From NCBI GenBank assembly GCA_030704615.1, contig CM060733.1:39308001-39372000 (forward strand): a DNA stretch of 64,000 nucleotides. The letters run 5' to 3'. The position numbers were made by a program, and so were the translations under genes. Shown piece by piece: positions 35,020-46,500 of this stretch; the first letter of the stretch is position 1, and each line of letters begins with the position of its first letter. The notes below the pieces were generated by a model. The model was not told where the DNA came from and ran no database searches. It was given only the letters and a program-made list of their open reading frames with translations. Source of the DNA: Takakia lepidozioides (lineage: Eukaryota; Streptophyta; Takakiopsida; Takakiales; Takakiaceae).

Positions 35020-37554
35020 CTAGCAGCAATTTCTGAGAGTGTTCTTGGTGTCTGTTTTTGAGCCCATCCCATTTTTTGCTGCCAAAACCTTGTCAACCAC
35101 CTCTGACATGTCTTCCCACACAATGGGCTTGCTAAGATAGCCGTCCAGGCCTGTCTCTTCCATTGGCCCACTCTCGGGAGCCAGTGCATCTGCTGAAAGT
35201 GCATAAATGGGAACCCTGCACAATGGAGGCGGCAACGCACGTATTGCCCTTGTTGCACTCAGACCGTCAAGGACAGGCATCTGTAGATCCATCAATACCA
35301 GATCATAGGTTTTCCTTTGGACAGCTGCAATGGCCAGCTTGCCATTCCCGACCAATTCCACATCATGCCCATAGTGCCTGAAAATCTTCTGTATAAGGAG
35401 CTGATTGACTTTGTTATCTTCTGCCACTAAAACACTCACAAACTTAACCTCCTCTTTGATGGTGGACATTCCTGGATGGGGTAAGGGTGGCTTCACAGAA
35501 GAAGGTGAAAGGTCCAGGAGAAGCTTGCTTGTGTCTTCCGCAGACAGAAGCGGCAAGACAAATGTGACCTCAGTTCCATGGCCAATTTCACTCTCCACTC
35601 GTATCCTCCCGCCCATCAAACCTAGCAATGCTTTGCAGATAGCCAGTCCCAGGCCCGTTCCAGCTGCATCCCTTCGGGGTGCCCCAGCATGTGCTGCAGC
35701 AAACAAACAATCAAGCTGCCCCTTGGCAATGCCTACACCTGTGTCTACAACTTTAATCTCCAACCATAATGTCTTATCCTTTGTTGCAGAACCAGCCCCC
35801 TCTGTTTCTCCAGATTTGATGCTCGCTTTTCCTGTAGCCAAGGTTCTTTCAGCAGTACCCACATCGAGAATTGGAGAGCTGGAGCGTAGAAGCCCACTAG
35901 CACTTCTCCTTATTTTTGATGTAGCTTGAAAAAGTAGCAAACTGGTGGTTGAATCCATTGGTGGAGGTGGCACATATTTCCAAGACACTACAATGTTTCC
36001 TGCTTCTGTGAATTTGATGGCATTGCTCACAAGATTCACTAGGATCTGGCGGAGGCGGACAGGATCTCCTCGCACGGCAACAGTGGCACCTGGTATGCCC
36101 TTTATGGTCATTTTCAAGCCCTTTTCTGCCAGTTTTTTCTCATGCAAAGTAGAAACTTGATCGAAAAGGTCGGTAAGTGAAAAGTCAATTTCTTCAAGAA
36201 AGAGGCGGCCAGCTTCCATCTTGCAGAAGTCTAGGATGTTATTGATTACTTGCATGAGGCCCTCTGCTGACTCCTGCATTATTTTGACCAGCTCTTGTTG
36301 CTGTGGCAAAAGCTTTGTCAAATTCAAAAGATCAAGCATCCCCAGCACTCCAGTCATGGGGGTTCGCAGCTCATGGCTCATCATAGCCAGGAACTGTGAC
36401 TTGGCCCTATTTGCTGCTTCAATGGCATCATTGGCATCGCGCTCTGCGGTGACGTCTTCATACAGCCATAACCGCCCATGGGCAGATCCAGTACTCACTG
36501 GATATGACCGGACATGAAGCACCCGGCGAGGCATTTTCAGCTCCCATTCTTCCTCAATCTCGTAGTCCTCCTGCCCTGCTAGTGCCTTAAACCATTGCTG
36601 AGGATCTGTCCGGGTGCCACTACATTCAGCCAATTTCCGCATAGCCCCAGCTATCCTGGAGGGCTCTACTTCCCCCTGTGAAGGAAGCTCCAAGAGCCGT
36701 GCAGCTGCAGGGTTGATAACAACCTGTGCCATTTCATCATCCACAAACACCACAGCTTGCGGCATCATCTTAAGAATTGCATCAAAACGCTTCCCCAAGC
36801 GCTCAAATTTGCGACCTCCAATTCTATTTGATAAGAGCATTGGTAAAGATTCCACTGCATCCGAGAATATAGCTTCGGTTGTGACTGGAATTTGAGAGAC
36901 TTCAAGCCACAATGCAAAGAAGATACCTTCATATCCTTCCATCGCAAAACGATGACCAATGAATGCTTGTGGCTGGCCTTCCAGTGTCTCTCTGAACTCG
37001 CGTGGCAAGGTTAACCCCTCAGTACTGATTACCTTTCCTGAGAGAGCAGCAAATAGCTCTGGTCTGAACTCAATTAGCTCAGCAAACCTTAGGCTTTTTG
37101 GAACAACTAGAAGAGTCTCTACAAGCCTCTCGTGGTTCTTCCGTATGACCCCCACCACCACAGCATCGGCTTTTGCAGAGGTGGCCACAATTTGCAACAC
37201 CGCATATGGCAAATGGACAAACACAGCTCCAGGAGACTGGGGAGGGGAGTCCCAGTGGAGCTCCCTCTTAATGGGCCGAGGTGTTTCTGGTTTAGGGCTC
37301 TCCTCCTGGGGGGCCCCTTCAACAAGCAAACTCAAGAAATGATGGCCTGCAAGCCCAAAACTTTCAGGGTCACCCTCGCTGCTTGTGTTGGATGAGTCCG
37401 ACTCTCTTTCTCCATCCATCAACACGTCTCCGCCCCATGCAAATACCGGATGTACTGTTGCCCAAGGCTCTGTCAGTCCGGCACCGACACCTATTTCTCC
37501 TGCAAGCAATCCATGGCCATAAGCAAGCAGGGACATTTCAAAGGTAGGTGGCAC
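35020..37554 (-). CDS. Soluble PAS-domain hybrid histidine kinase, 844 aa, intronless
   Basis: Two-component signalling protein. The N-terminal 240 residues are of unknown fold, with no membrane segment. A PAS-like domain follows at about 250-365 (MMPQAVVFVDDEMAQVVINP). HisKA then has phospho-acceptor His394 in MMSHELRTP. The HATPase has an N box near 501-516 (ILVNLVSNAIKFTEAGN), G1 DTGVGIA near 601 and G2 GTGLGLAI near 632. The C-terminal receiver (about 705-830) has VLVAEDNKVNQ, phospho-acceptor Asp756 in VLMDLQMPVLDG and the conserved Lys in YLSKPI. All catalytic residues are present. It lacks the CHASE, transmembrane, GAF and phytochrome parts of cytokinin, ethylene and phytochrome kinases. 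It most resembles the PAS histidine kinases (PHK) known from moss. The ligand and the downstream phosphotransfer partner are unknown. Confidence 0.9.
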   Translation of the reverse strand: MPPTFEMSLLAYGHGLLAGEIGVGAGLTEPWATVHPVFAWGGDVLMDGERESDSSNTSSEGDPESFGLAGHHFLSLLVEGAPQEESPKPETPRPIKRELHWDSPPQSPGAVFVHLPYAVLQIVATSAKADAVVVGVIRKNHERLVETLLVVPKSLRFAELIEFRPELFAALSGKVISTEGLTLPREFRETLEGQPQAFIGHRFAMEGYEGIFFALWLEVSQIPVTTEAIFSDAVESLPMLLSNRIGGRKFERLGKRFDAILKMMPQAVVFVDDEMAQVVINPAAARLLELPSQGEVEPSRIAGAMRKLAECSGTRTDPQQWFKALAGQEDYEIEEEWELKMPRRVLHVRSYPVSTGSAHGRLWLYEDVTAERDANDAIEAANRAKSQFLAMMSHELRTPMTGVLGMLDLLNLTKLLPQQQELVKIMQESAEGLMQVINNILDFCKMEAGRLFLEEIDFSLTDLFDQVSTLHEKKLAEKGLKMTIKGIPGATVAVRGDPVRLRQILVNLVSNAIKFTEAGNIVVSWKYVPPPPMDSTTSLLLFQATSKIRRSASGLLRSSSPILDVGTAERTLATGKASIKSGETEGAGSATKDKTLWLEIKVVDTGVGIAKGQLDCLFAAAHAGAPRRDAAGTGLGLAICKALLGLMGGRIRVESEIGHGTEVTFVLPLLSAEDTSKLLLDLSPSSVKPPLPHPGMSTIKEEVKFVSVLVAEDNKVNQLLIQKIFRHYGHDVELVGNGKLAIAAVQRKTYDLVLMDLQMPVLDGLSATRAIRALPPPLCRVPIYALSADALAPESGPMEETGLDGYLSKPIVWEDMSEVVDKVLAAKNGMGSKTDTKNTLRNCC

Positions 37555-38401
37555 CTGGATTGTCTGTGGCCCTGCCCGTGTCGCTCTCTATGATCTCTCT
37601 CTCACAACAAGTCGGTTGAAAGCTGGTGACGTCCTTTCCAGAAAAACCTCGTGTCCAAGCTCCCTCTACAGGTCAGATCAAACTGATGCCTTTGAATTGA
37701 TCAAGACGCAAAGCAGGCTCAGAAACTCCGAACGATCTGAGGTCCGTAAAAGACCAGATAGAAGTAAGAGAAAGAAACCATGACTTGCCGTGCTATCTTC
37801 AGCGCCTACGTTCCCATATGCACGACCTCATGAGCTAGAGATTCTGCAGCCGAATCTCTTGTGTGTTCTCAAACAGTACTCCTCAGCTTCATTAATCTCA
37901 GAGTCACGGACATCAATGGCAGGCCAATCTTCCAAGGGATCCAATACCGGAGATCCTCGCTGCTCAAGTCACACTGCTTGCGGTCCCAAAATCTAGTGGA
38001 CGATCCCATCTCAATCTACAGTATCTTACAATCTCCATCACTTCGGACCTGTCGACCTCCACACCTCGAAATCACATGCAGCTGTATTGGTCCGGTCTCA
38101 GAATGCGTCATTTTTTTTCCCCGGAATCCAAGTGTCTATACATTCTGTGTAGCCATTACTTGAATATTCTTTGGCCTAACGGATTGCAGCATGTCGTCCT
38201 ACTCTTCTAGACTGCTATTACGTTGACGTCCCTCCGGACATGCCCAATTTCAACCCCTTGCAGAGCTTCACAAAAAGAAAATGTGGAAGATGCAACCCCG
38301 AAAGTGCCAAGAGCTTTAATTTGTCACATATAAAAGGTCCTCAAATCTACTTACGAGACCGTCCACCTGAGATAATCTTCGCCATCTTCAGGAAAGTCAC
38401 A

Positions 38402-39000
38402 GCTGCTGCAGATTGGAGTACCACGTCCATAATATCGGAGTGTCACGGATACAACTTCTGCTTCGAAACCAGGTCCTTCCTTATGACACCTAAACAACCA
38501 GAAATCAGCTTCTGCAGATTGGATTACCATGTCCATAAAATCGGAATGTCACGGATGCAGCTTCTGCTTCGAAACCAGGTCCTTCCTTATGACACCTAAA
38601 CAAACGAAATCAGCTGCTGCAGATTGGAGTACCATATCCACAAAATCGGAATGTCACGGATACAACCTCCGCTTCGAAACCAGGCCCTTCCTTATGACAC
38701 CTACACAAACGAAATCAGCTGCTGCAGATTGGAGTACGTACCATGTCCACAAAATCGGAATGTCACGGATACAAGTTCTGCTTCGTAACCAGGTCCTTCC
38801 TTATGACACCTAACCAAACGAAATCAGCTGCTGCAGATTGGAGTACCATGTCCATAAAATCGGAAGGTCACGGATACAACTTCTGCTTCGAAACCAGGTC
38901 CTTTCTTATGACACCTAAACAAACGAAATCAGCTGCTGCAGAGGAGTACCATGTCCATAAAATCGGAATGTCACGGATACACCCCCCCAGGCCGAGGTTC
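38402..39000. repeat. Satellite array of about 106 bp, 5.6 copies
   Basis: Unit starts at 38402, 38508, 38613, 38718, 38827 and 38932 (spacings 106, 105, 105, 109, 105). Each begins GCTGCTGCAGATTGGAGTAC and contains AAATCGGAATGTCACGGATA, CTTCGAAACCAGGTCC and TTATGACACCTAAACAAACG. The sixth unit breaks off after CACGGATAC, and a stray piece of the unit lies at 39058-39085. Units differ by only a few bases. The array lies 0.85-1.45 kb upstream of the histidine kinase start. The long frames through it arise because 105 is a multiple of three. Confidence 0.92.
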
Positions 39001-39411
39001 AAGGCAGCGAGCTTCATGACGGAAAACTGCCACGTATGGTTTTGAGGGCAGCACCTTCTGCTTCGAAACCAGGTCCTTCCTTGAACAACCGAAATCGAGG
39101 GACACCAAAGGTCCCGAGAAGGCAAGTCCTGGATTTGAGCCACAATTGTCTCTGCTATAAAGCAAAGAAAACGCAGACAATCCAGACATGCATGTCTCTG
39201 ACAGCGGCGGACTGATGCTGCACACGATCTCTGCAATCTGTCCAACGCGCACACCTCACCGCTTCGTCTTCACTGGACCCACACTACTTAGCGGCCAACC
39301 GACCTTGTTAGTGACTCTGTTTGCACTAATCCTTCTTTGTTTTTTTTTTTTTTTTATCACCAACAGGGATGAGAGGCCCTGGAAATTTAGTGACTCCGTT
39401 TCTACTAATCC

Positions 39412-39925
39412 GCCTCAGAATTTTGTGTGGCCTCGTCGTAATGAGGCCGCAGGGTGCAGAGGGGACAGGGACCTGACAGCGGCCCCGCTACATTAAAACG
39501 ATCCCTTTTCCCCTGTTTCTCTTATATATCGAAAAAACGTCAAATTTTTGGCATGGCGGAGGGTGTGGTCATCGCCGGTAGGTCGATGGCGATGTGGCGA
39601 TGCAGGTCTTAGGTTCCATTCCTTGAACGCAGTTCCGGCGATTGGCGCTCATTCCTTGAACGTAGTTCCGGTGATTGGTGCTTACTGTAACTACCTCCTC
39701 GGAGGTGGTATGCAACTACTCTCATGCAGGTAGTTCAGCTTGGTTTTGCAACTACCTTCATGTAGAAAATCCTAAAACTACCTGCATGGAGGTAGTTATA
39801 AAATTCATATGCCAAAAAAATTCGAAGTCCTTGACGCATGAAGGTAGTTTGCTCCTATATTAATGAGACGGCCTGACGGTCGTCTGACCAGCCTCATAAC
39901 GACGAGGCCACACAAAATTCTGAGC
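39412..39925. mobile_element. Mutator-type MITE, 514 bp, with 10-bp target duplication
   Basis: The terminal inverted repeats match over about 35 bp (left 39412-39447, right 39890-39925; start GC(C)TCAGAATTTTGTGTGG, with one indel and one mismatch), and weaker similarity continues inward for another 40 bp. Both ends are flanked by the same ten bases, CTACTAATCC (39402-39411 and 39926-39935). Target duplications of 9-11 bp are characteristic of Mutator-like elements. No transposase is present. Inside are a direct repeat (ATTCCTTGAACG at about 39627 and 39650) and repeated ACTACCT/AGGTAGT motifs that would fold into secondary hairpins. Confidence 0.88.
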
Positions 39926-40553
39926 CTACTAATCCTGTGTGGATGCCATCGTATTAGTGACTCCGTTTAACTCAACTGATCATATTAGTAACAGAGTTAG
40001 TTAGTGCTGGTGTTGAATGTTGTTCCCACAACGGGAGCGTTTCAGGGAACATGATCACGAATGAATGGATTTTTATTAATTTTAGGATAATATAGAAATT
40101 GATTAATGGAACTGTTGGCTATCGTCGGTAGCAGTGACCAGTTGTAGCCAGTAAAGTTCCCTAGTTTTACCTTATATTACTTTGATCGCGGTAGTTTGTG
40201 GTGGTGGAACTGAGCAGCCGGAGTAGTTTTACTTGGCACCGGTCTCTCTTCTCTTTCCCTCTCTTGTTCCTCGATTCTGTGTTGAATAGTTTGTATGGGA
40301 AGGATTTTTCTGTGCAATGTGCATTATTCTAAGCATCAACAGATGTATCAAGTGGACTCTGAATTATCCGGTACAATCTCTCGGTCTCTTTTCTGAACAT
40401 TTTTCTGAAAGATTCTGTCACTAGGTGCAGATTCTGTGCATGATGGGCTGTGCAACAGCATTGTTGCTGTGAAGAGGGCACCGAGACGTGCTGAATCCTT
40501 CGGTCTCATTTCTTTTCTCTTTATAGATACATTTTCGGTGGTCGTGATTAGCG

Positions 40554-43500
40554 ATGGCAGATGAGGAGGTGAAGACATTGTTCCTGTCAGGACTGCCGGA
40601 TGACATCAAGGAGAGGGAGATCTACAACTTGTTTCGAATGTTTGCTGGCTATGAATCTTGCCAACTTAAGTACTCCGGACGTGGCTACCAGGTATCCGTC
40701 TATTGTCTTCAATTAGATTAGTTGTAAGAGGAGGAAGGAAATGCAAGGAAGGGAACATGGTTGGGAAGCAGAGTTCAGTTGTTTGTTGTACAATGGACGT
40801 TTGATTTTTTTGTCTTGATGGCAGGAATGGCACTGTGAGGGACAGAATGAGGGGCCGAAACTGTCGGGTCGACTCGTCAATGTGTGAGGGAGAATTGGGG
40901 GAAGGATGAAGAAGGGTTTGTTGGACGCCGAAATGAGGGCCAAAACCGCGTCTTTCCCTCGTTTTAGCCCCCAGGTGAGTGAGAAGGTAGTGGGAAGAGT
41001 GGGAGAATCGGCTCACTCAGGTTTCTGGTTGGTTGTGGGAGGGTGACTTCATGGGCTCCCCAACATGGGAGGTTTTCTACAGAGGTCTCTTGGGAGGCTG
41101 TGGGGGTGAAGGGCAGGGTTTCAGAAACATTCGAAGATTGAAGTACGTGCCCATCCCAAAATCCTTCAGATTACTGGAGGAAGCGTCTTAATGCAGCCGC
41201 GAAATGGACTTTTGATACATTAGGGCATAAAAGAGTGACAAGAGCTTCAGGAAGACCATTCTGCCTGTAGCAAAAAGTGCAAGATCACCCATGAACATTC
41301 AACTGCCCTTTATTCAGAACAAGTGGACCGTCTCCTAGAGCGGTTTAGCAGTCACCCAGGGGGGGTCTGGGCTTCTTCTTCGTTGTGTATCAGGACTACT
41401 TTGTAGCCATGGTGATTGATTGCCCCAAGAGGCCCACAGTATGTGATTTTATCCGAACCGATATGCTATGAACTTTGGTCCAGAATCTTCTTGGTAAACT
41501 ACCACCCGGCTGCCGTAACTTCTTTGAACAATCAGGATCCAAAATATCAGTCTGTTTATGATGGGTGAAATGGTATAGTGTTGCATAGAAGGAACCGGGA
41601 ATTGGTTCGGCAGTGATTACAGAACATCGTGCTTCCTCAGGAGAAGTGCATCAAGAAGAACAAGGAAATTGTTCAGGTGAAAAGTAAAAACACCTGCGAT
41701 ACGCACAGATCATAATTACAAGTCTTTCCATGGTATAGTGCAGTTCCCCCCCTTTTGATAGTCTGAGTTTAGATGGGACTACAATGTCCAGTGAGAGTCT
41801 TAGTGTCCTCAGTGAAGTTAAGAACCACTGATTTTATAATCGTCAATTATGATCCATCCATGTTCTTCAGTATGAAATCTTGGCTGGAATGAAGATGTGG
41901 GTTGAACGTATTCCTGATGATGAGTTTCTTGCATGTGTCAGGGCAGATTGTAGCATTTGCTGTGTTCACAGACCAGGCATCTGCTCTGAAGGCAAAGGAG
42001 GCTCTCAATGTACAAGCCCCTTGGACCCTATACACGATTGTGTCATTAGCAATGGATACTGTGGATAAATACTCTTTTTATAGTGGGAAGGATCCCACCA
42101 GATGTACATTGCAACTGTGTGATTGTATGAAGTGTGTTGTGAGATATGGATTCAGGGTACTGACCTCTCCAACCACTCCGCTTTAAGGGTTTCAGGAGGC
42201 TGCCTCATTGTTTTGCACCTGTTCTTGAAAATGAGCCAAGGCAGCATTCCTGGGCGTGCTGTTACACCCCATTCTGATTTTTTTGGATTTGCCTATTGTA
42301 TATAGAAAAATCAAAGCCATGATGTTACCTGTGTCTCCATATGAGGCAAGGGTGACTGTGGCCTGATCCTGCATTGAGAATATAACGTGTTGAGAAAATC
42401 GTGAGTTAGAGTTGGATTTGCCTATTGTGTAGAGAAAAATCAAAGCTATGATGTTACTACCTGTGTCTCCATATGAGGCAAGGGTGGCTGTGGCCTGATC
42501 CTGCATTGAAAATTCTCTCACTTCTATATGGGCTAACTCCCCAACAACCTAGGGGATGTAGTGACAATACCAGCTTAGTGAGAATATAAAGTGTTTGTCA
42601 GTTAGTTAGAGCAGTTAAAACTTAGTGGAGGCGAAAGATTTTGGGTTTTGTATACATAGTCAGCTCAGAGCTGGTCCTTTTTCATGTATAGCTGGAAATT
42701 CTAAAGTTCAAAGGGAAGGCTACTTTTCTAGGGGAAGCACATGAGTTGAACGCTCAACCTTATTTTCCTCCAGAAATGAACTATGAACAGGGGAGTTGTG
42801 AGCAGAAGTACATTTGATTGCCACATAACCCATCCGTGTTAGAGGGGGCTCACCTTCTGAGAGAACAGACTTTTATGTGCCATTGTTGCTTTTAGGCCAT
42901 GGCTTGCAAAAGTTGCCAAGCTACTCATGTGCCCTTCTTCATTTTAGGTGGTCATGAAGTCAATGAGCTGCACATGCCTTATCTATTGATACACGGTTGC
43001 ATGATTTGCAGGGGATTAAGTTTGATCCACAGACAGGCGCAACTCTTCACATTGAGCTTGCCCGTGCCAATTCCAGAACCAAGCGATCTCGTTCAGGTTT
43101 AGCTCCTACTGCGCTTGTAAGGCCTGGCCAAATAGAGTAACCATGGTAAACTGCACGATGTGGTGTGCAGCAGTCCTACTCGGAATCAAGATGAGTTGTT
43201 CATTTGGACAGGAATTTACTTGTTTTTTATGAAGAATTGAGTAGTAGAAAGGGAGGTTCTTTTTAGAAAGGGGGTGAGATGAACTTGCTCAGAAGTGTCA
43301 TCTTACGCCTGGTGAATGTGAGTCAGGCAGGAATCAAATCCTCTGGTTATTTGACAATTATACCTTGAAAGTGTAACTGCCTTCTCACAATCGCATCCCG
43401 TTTACACAATTATCCTTTAGGCTAGCTGTTCTCATAAACATAAATTCGTCATGAAGCTCTCAAAAGAAAAAGAATGGGAGTGGTCGGGGTGGTGGCCTAA

Positions 43501-46500
43501 TGTCCTTTTGCCAGCACAGTTCAGTTATGGTAATAGTGCTGTAGATGAGAGGTTTGTTTATGTAACGTCTAGAGAAAATTGAAGTTCGGGATCTGTTTCT
43601 GGGAATGCATGCAGACGATGCTGGGCTAGGGGCTCTGGAGAAGAAGTACAGGGGACCTATCGGTGTGCCAGGGGTGTATCCCGATGCAGGTCTGGCCTCT
43701 TTTGCTCTATGATAGTTTATCTTCATGTGCAGGGCCTAGCTCTTGATGGTATGTCACAGTGTGATCACATAAAGAAGTGTCGAAAATGCAAGAATGGTTT
43801 GAACTTTGAACTTACAGTCGTCTGTGTGCTGCGAGTACGAATGAATGTGTATAGCCCTTACAAAAGGCCAGGCTTGGTTCTCAATGTGGGTTTGATTTGT
43901 CACTTTTAAGTTTTCGGGGCCCGCCCATATGGTAGAGGCTATGAATTCAGTTGTCAAGCCACGTATTGTCCTTAACATATTCTTGAGAAAATAGCTGGCT
44001 GAGGTAGTTGTGTCGTTTTAGCCCCAAATTAAATGAAACTCATAGCTCTGTGTACACTGCCAACCACACTCTTAAAGATAGAGAGCAGAATAGACCATGA
44101 AGATATGTCTGCTAATGCCCTATGGGACACCTGCAGTACCGAAACACTGTATCAGAAAACCACAAACGTCTACTGGATACAGAGTGCCTCAGACAGGTAA
44201 GCAGAATGTTACTGGAGCCTTGTAGCTGCTCATCCTGGAAGATACCATGCATACTGCTTAATGGCTCTCACTGACAATGACAACCCGTTTTCTTAAAGTT
44301 TCATTGTACCTGGTTGGGAGTGATATGGTTGCATGGTGATTCTTACTAAAAATGTCACCAGTCAATAACACCACCGCAGCCAATCATACCGCACTGTATT
44401 CCAGAGTTGGTAGTCACGGTTATGAATTGATGACAAACTCTGTTAACACATCATGTGGTTGTGCAACTCGTTGCTCTGGGCTCTGACATTGGAAGGGAAG
44501 AGTGTCTGGGTGGGTGGAATCCAACATGTAAGTGCTAACTTGCTTTGATAATGTCCAGTTATAAGTTTTCGAGCCAAAGGATAGTTGTTATACCTGGATT
44601 ATACTTGTTGGTTGTGTATCTTAACATATATCAGTTCGCCTTAGATGATACTTCCCTGTCAAGGTGCAAACATTACATAGCATAACTATTTCTCTATGGA
44701 TTTTAGTGTCATAAATTACGACATACAACATACTTATCACACACACACAAGTTGGACAAAACTCAAAATTAGAGCTTGAAAAGGTCTTTCGGTACATAGC
44801 GGCATTACCTTGGATGGATAGATATTTGCACGCACAGTCATGCATGATTACGCATACAGGTTTGTAAAGGTGGGCCTGTTATGCATGTGAAATGGGTTTG
44901 TCCCAATGCTTGAAGTGCTCATTGTATATTTTAGTCGTTTTATTCACATACGTACGTACAAGGCAGATATGCCCACGCTTATTGACATAGGGATGGAGTA
45001 GTGTGCATTGTTGCTACCTGTGTGTTCCCATTTTGTTTGATCTCAGTCTGGTATAGCTCTGAGCTGGCGCACCATCACTGGACTGTCAGGACAGAGAGCT
45101 CACATGGCACGTTGGGTGGCGCACTGTTTTTGGGGTCACACACAGGGGTCGGCGGCACTTTGCACATGCCTGGGATGGTGCATCCCTCCGTATACAACGA
45201 CATGACTGGATACACCCCTGCACCGAGGTCATTCTATTGACACACATACACACATACCTTCACTTCCTTGTAGGGGCCTGTGACAGTGACTAGCAATATC
45301 GTAGTGTGACCTGTGGACCGACCACAGTTGGTTATTGATGCCAATGGTTGGTCAGGCTCTCTTTCTAGTAATAATCCTCCTGTGATGGGGCCTTTTGTTG
45401 CCTTTTGGTGTGGTAGCATCCTGGACACGAGCAATTTTCCCTCGGGAGAAATAAAGTGAGCTGATCAATTGTTGGTTCTACTGGGTTGGTCGATGAGTGG
45501 AATGCATTACTGTAGATGGGCTAGTGGATTGTGTGCATGAACTGGGCTGAGTTTGTAGCTGTGTACTCTACGAATTAACCAGTTCAAGTAACTGGGAACC
45601 TTATGAATTGTTCCGATAAATTGGGATTTTTTGCATAGGAATGTGTGTGAAATGTTACTCACATGATCACACTCCAGCCCTCAAAGACTGTATGAACTGC
45701 ACAATGGGTCCACTTTGAGTCGGATTACGGGTGGATGGCCTCCCACTTGGATTGCCCTTGGGAACTCTGTGATCATGATGAATTGGACCATGTAAGTATG
45801 CTATGATCATCAATGATAATAATTGGAATGATGAGCTGTGTTAAAAAGTTGTAGGCTGGATAGCTGTCAACGGCAAATTGGTTGGTAGTTCAGTGATGAG
45901 CAACTGTTGGGATAACCTGGGTGCTGGTAACCTGGTAAAGAAAGACCCCAAGTGCATGAACAGGGTGATTTGTTGAGGCTATCCAAGTCACTGCTGTTCT
46001 TCTTTTGAAGAATATATAGTGGTGACCAAACTTATTTATCAGCAAGAATCAATATTGATCACAGCTTGTCTCCAGGCTGCTAAAGGGATGAGGGTCCTGG
46101 AGTTTCAAAGTGCTTGAAGATTCCACTTTTTGGGAAAGCCGCACCAACCTTTGGCTCAAGATTTGACTTAATAGAGAACACAACCTCAGGGACTAGGGTC
46201 TACACTCCAGTATGAGGCTTACTCCTAGGTTGGTAACATTTGAAGAACTGTTCTAAATGTTGAGTCTTGTGGGTTGCTTATGGCCGCTTTTGCAGTGGTA
46301 GCATGATGGCGCCGCCTTCATATTCTGGACAAGATGGAATACCTGGCCTAATGATGGTTAGTTGGTCTATTCTCTCCTCTTTTGTCTTCATTGAAGTTCC
46401 TCTCTTGCTTCCTCCCACTACACCCTCCTTTGGCACATCAATGAATGATGAGCTGTGTAAAGCATACGAAGACAATGCTGTGGTGCTCTCACTCAGTGGT

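Noticed and set aside
38402-39000. Regular repeats that might suggest a CRISPR array
   Set aside because: The whole unit is repeated with no unique spacers, and the DNA is plant nuclear.
38240-39045. Several overlapping plus-strand frames with repeated SAAADWST motifs
   Set aside because: They follow the 105-106 bp satellite, whose length is close to a multiple of three; no evidence of coding.
43097-43138. Read-through of RRM exon 3 to a TAA at 43138-43140
   Set aside because: The donor at 43097 joins in frame to exon 4 and the rest of a two-RRM protein, so the early stop is intronic, although it could be a minor short form.
43320-43400. B-box-like word (GGATTTGATTCC, minus strand) in an RRM-gene intron
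   Set aside because: No convincing A box and no acceptor stem; not a tRNA gene.
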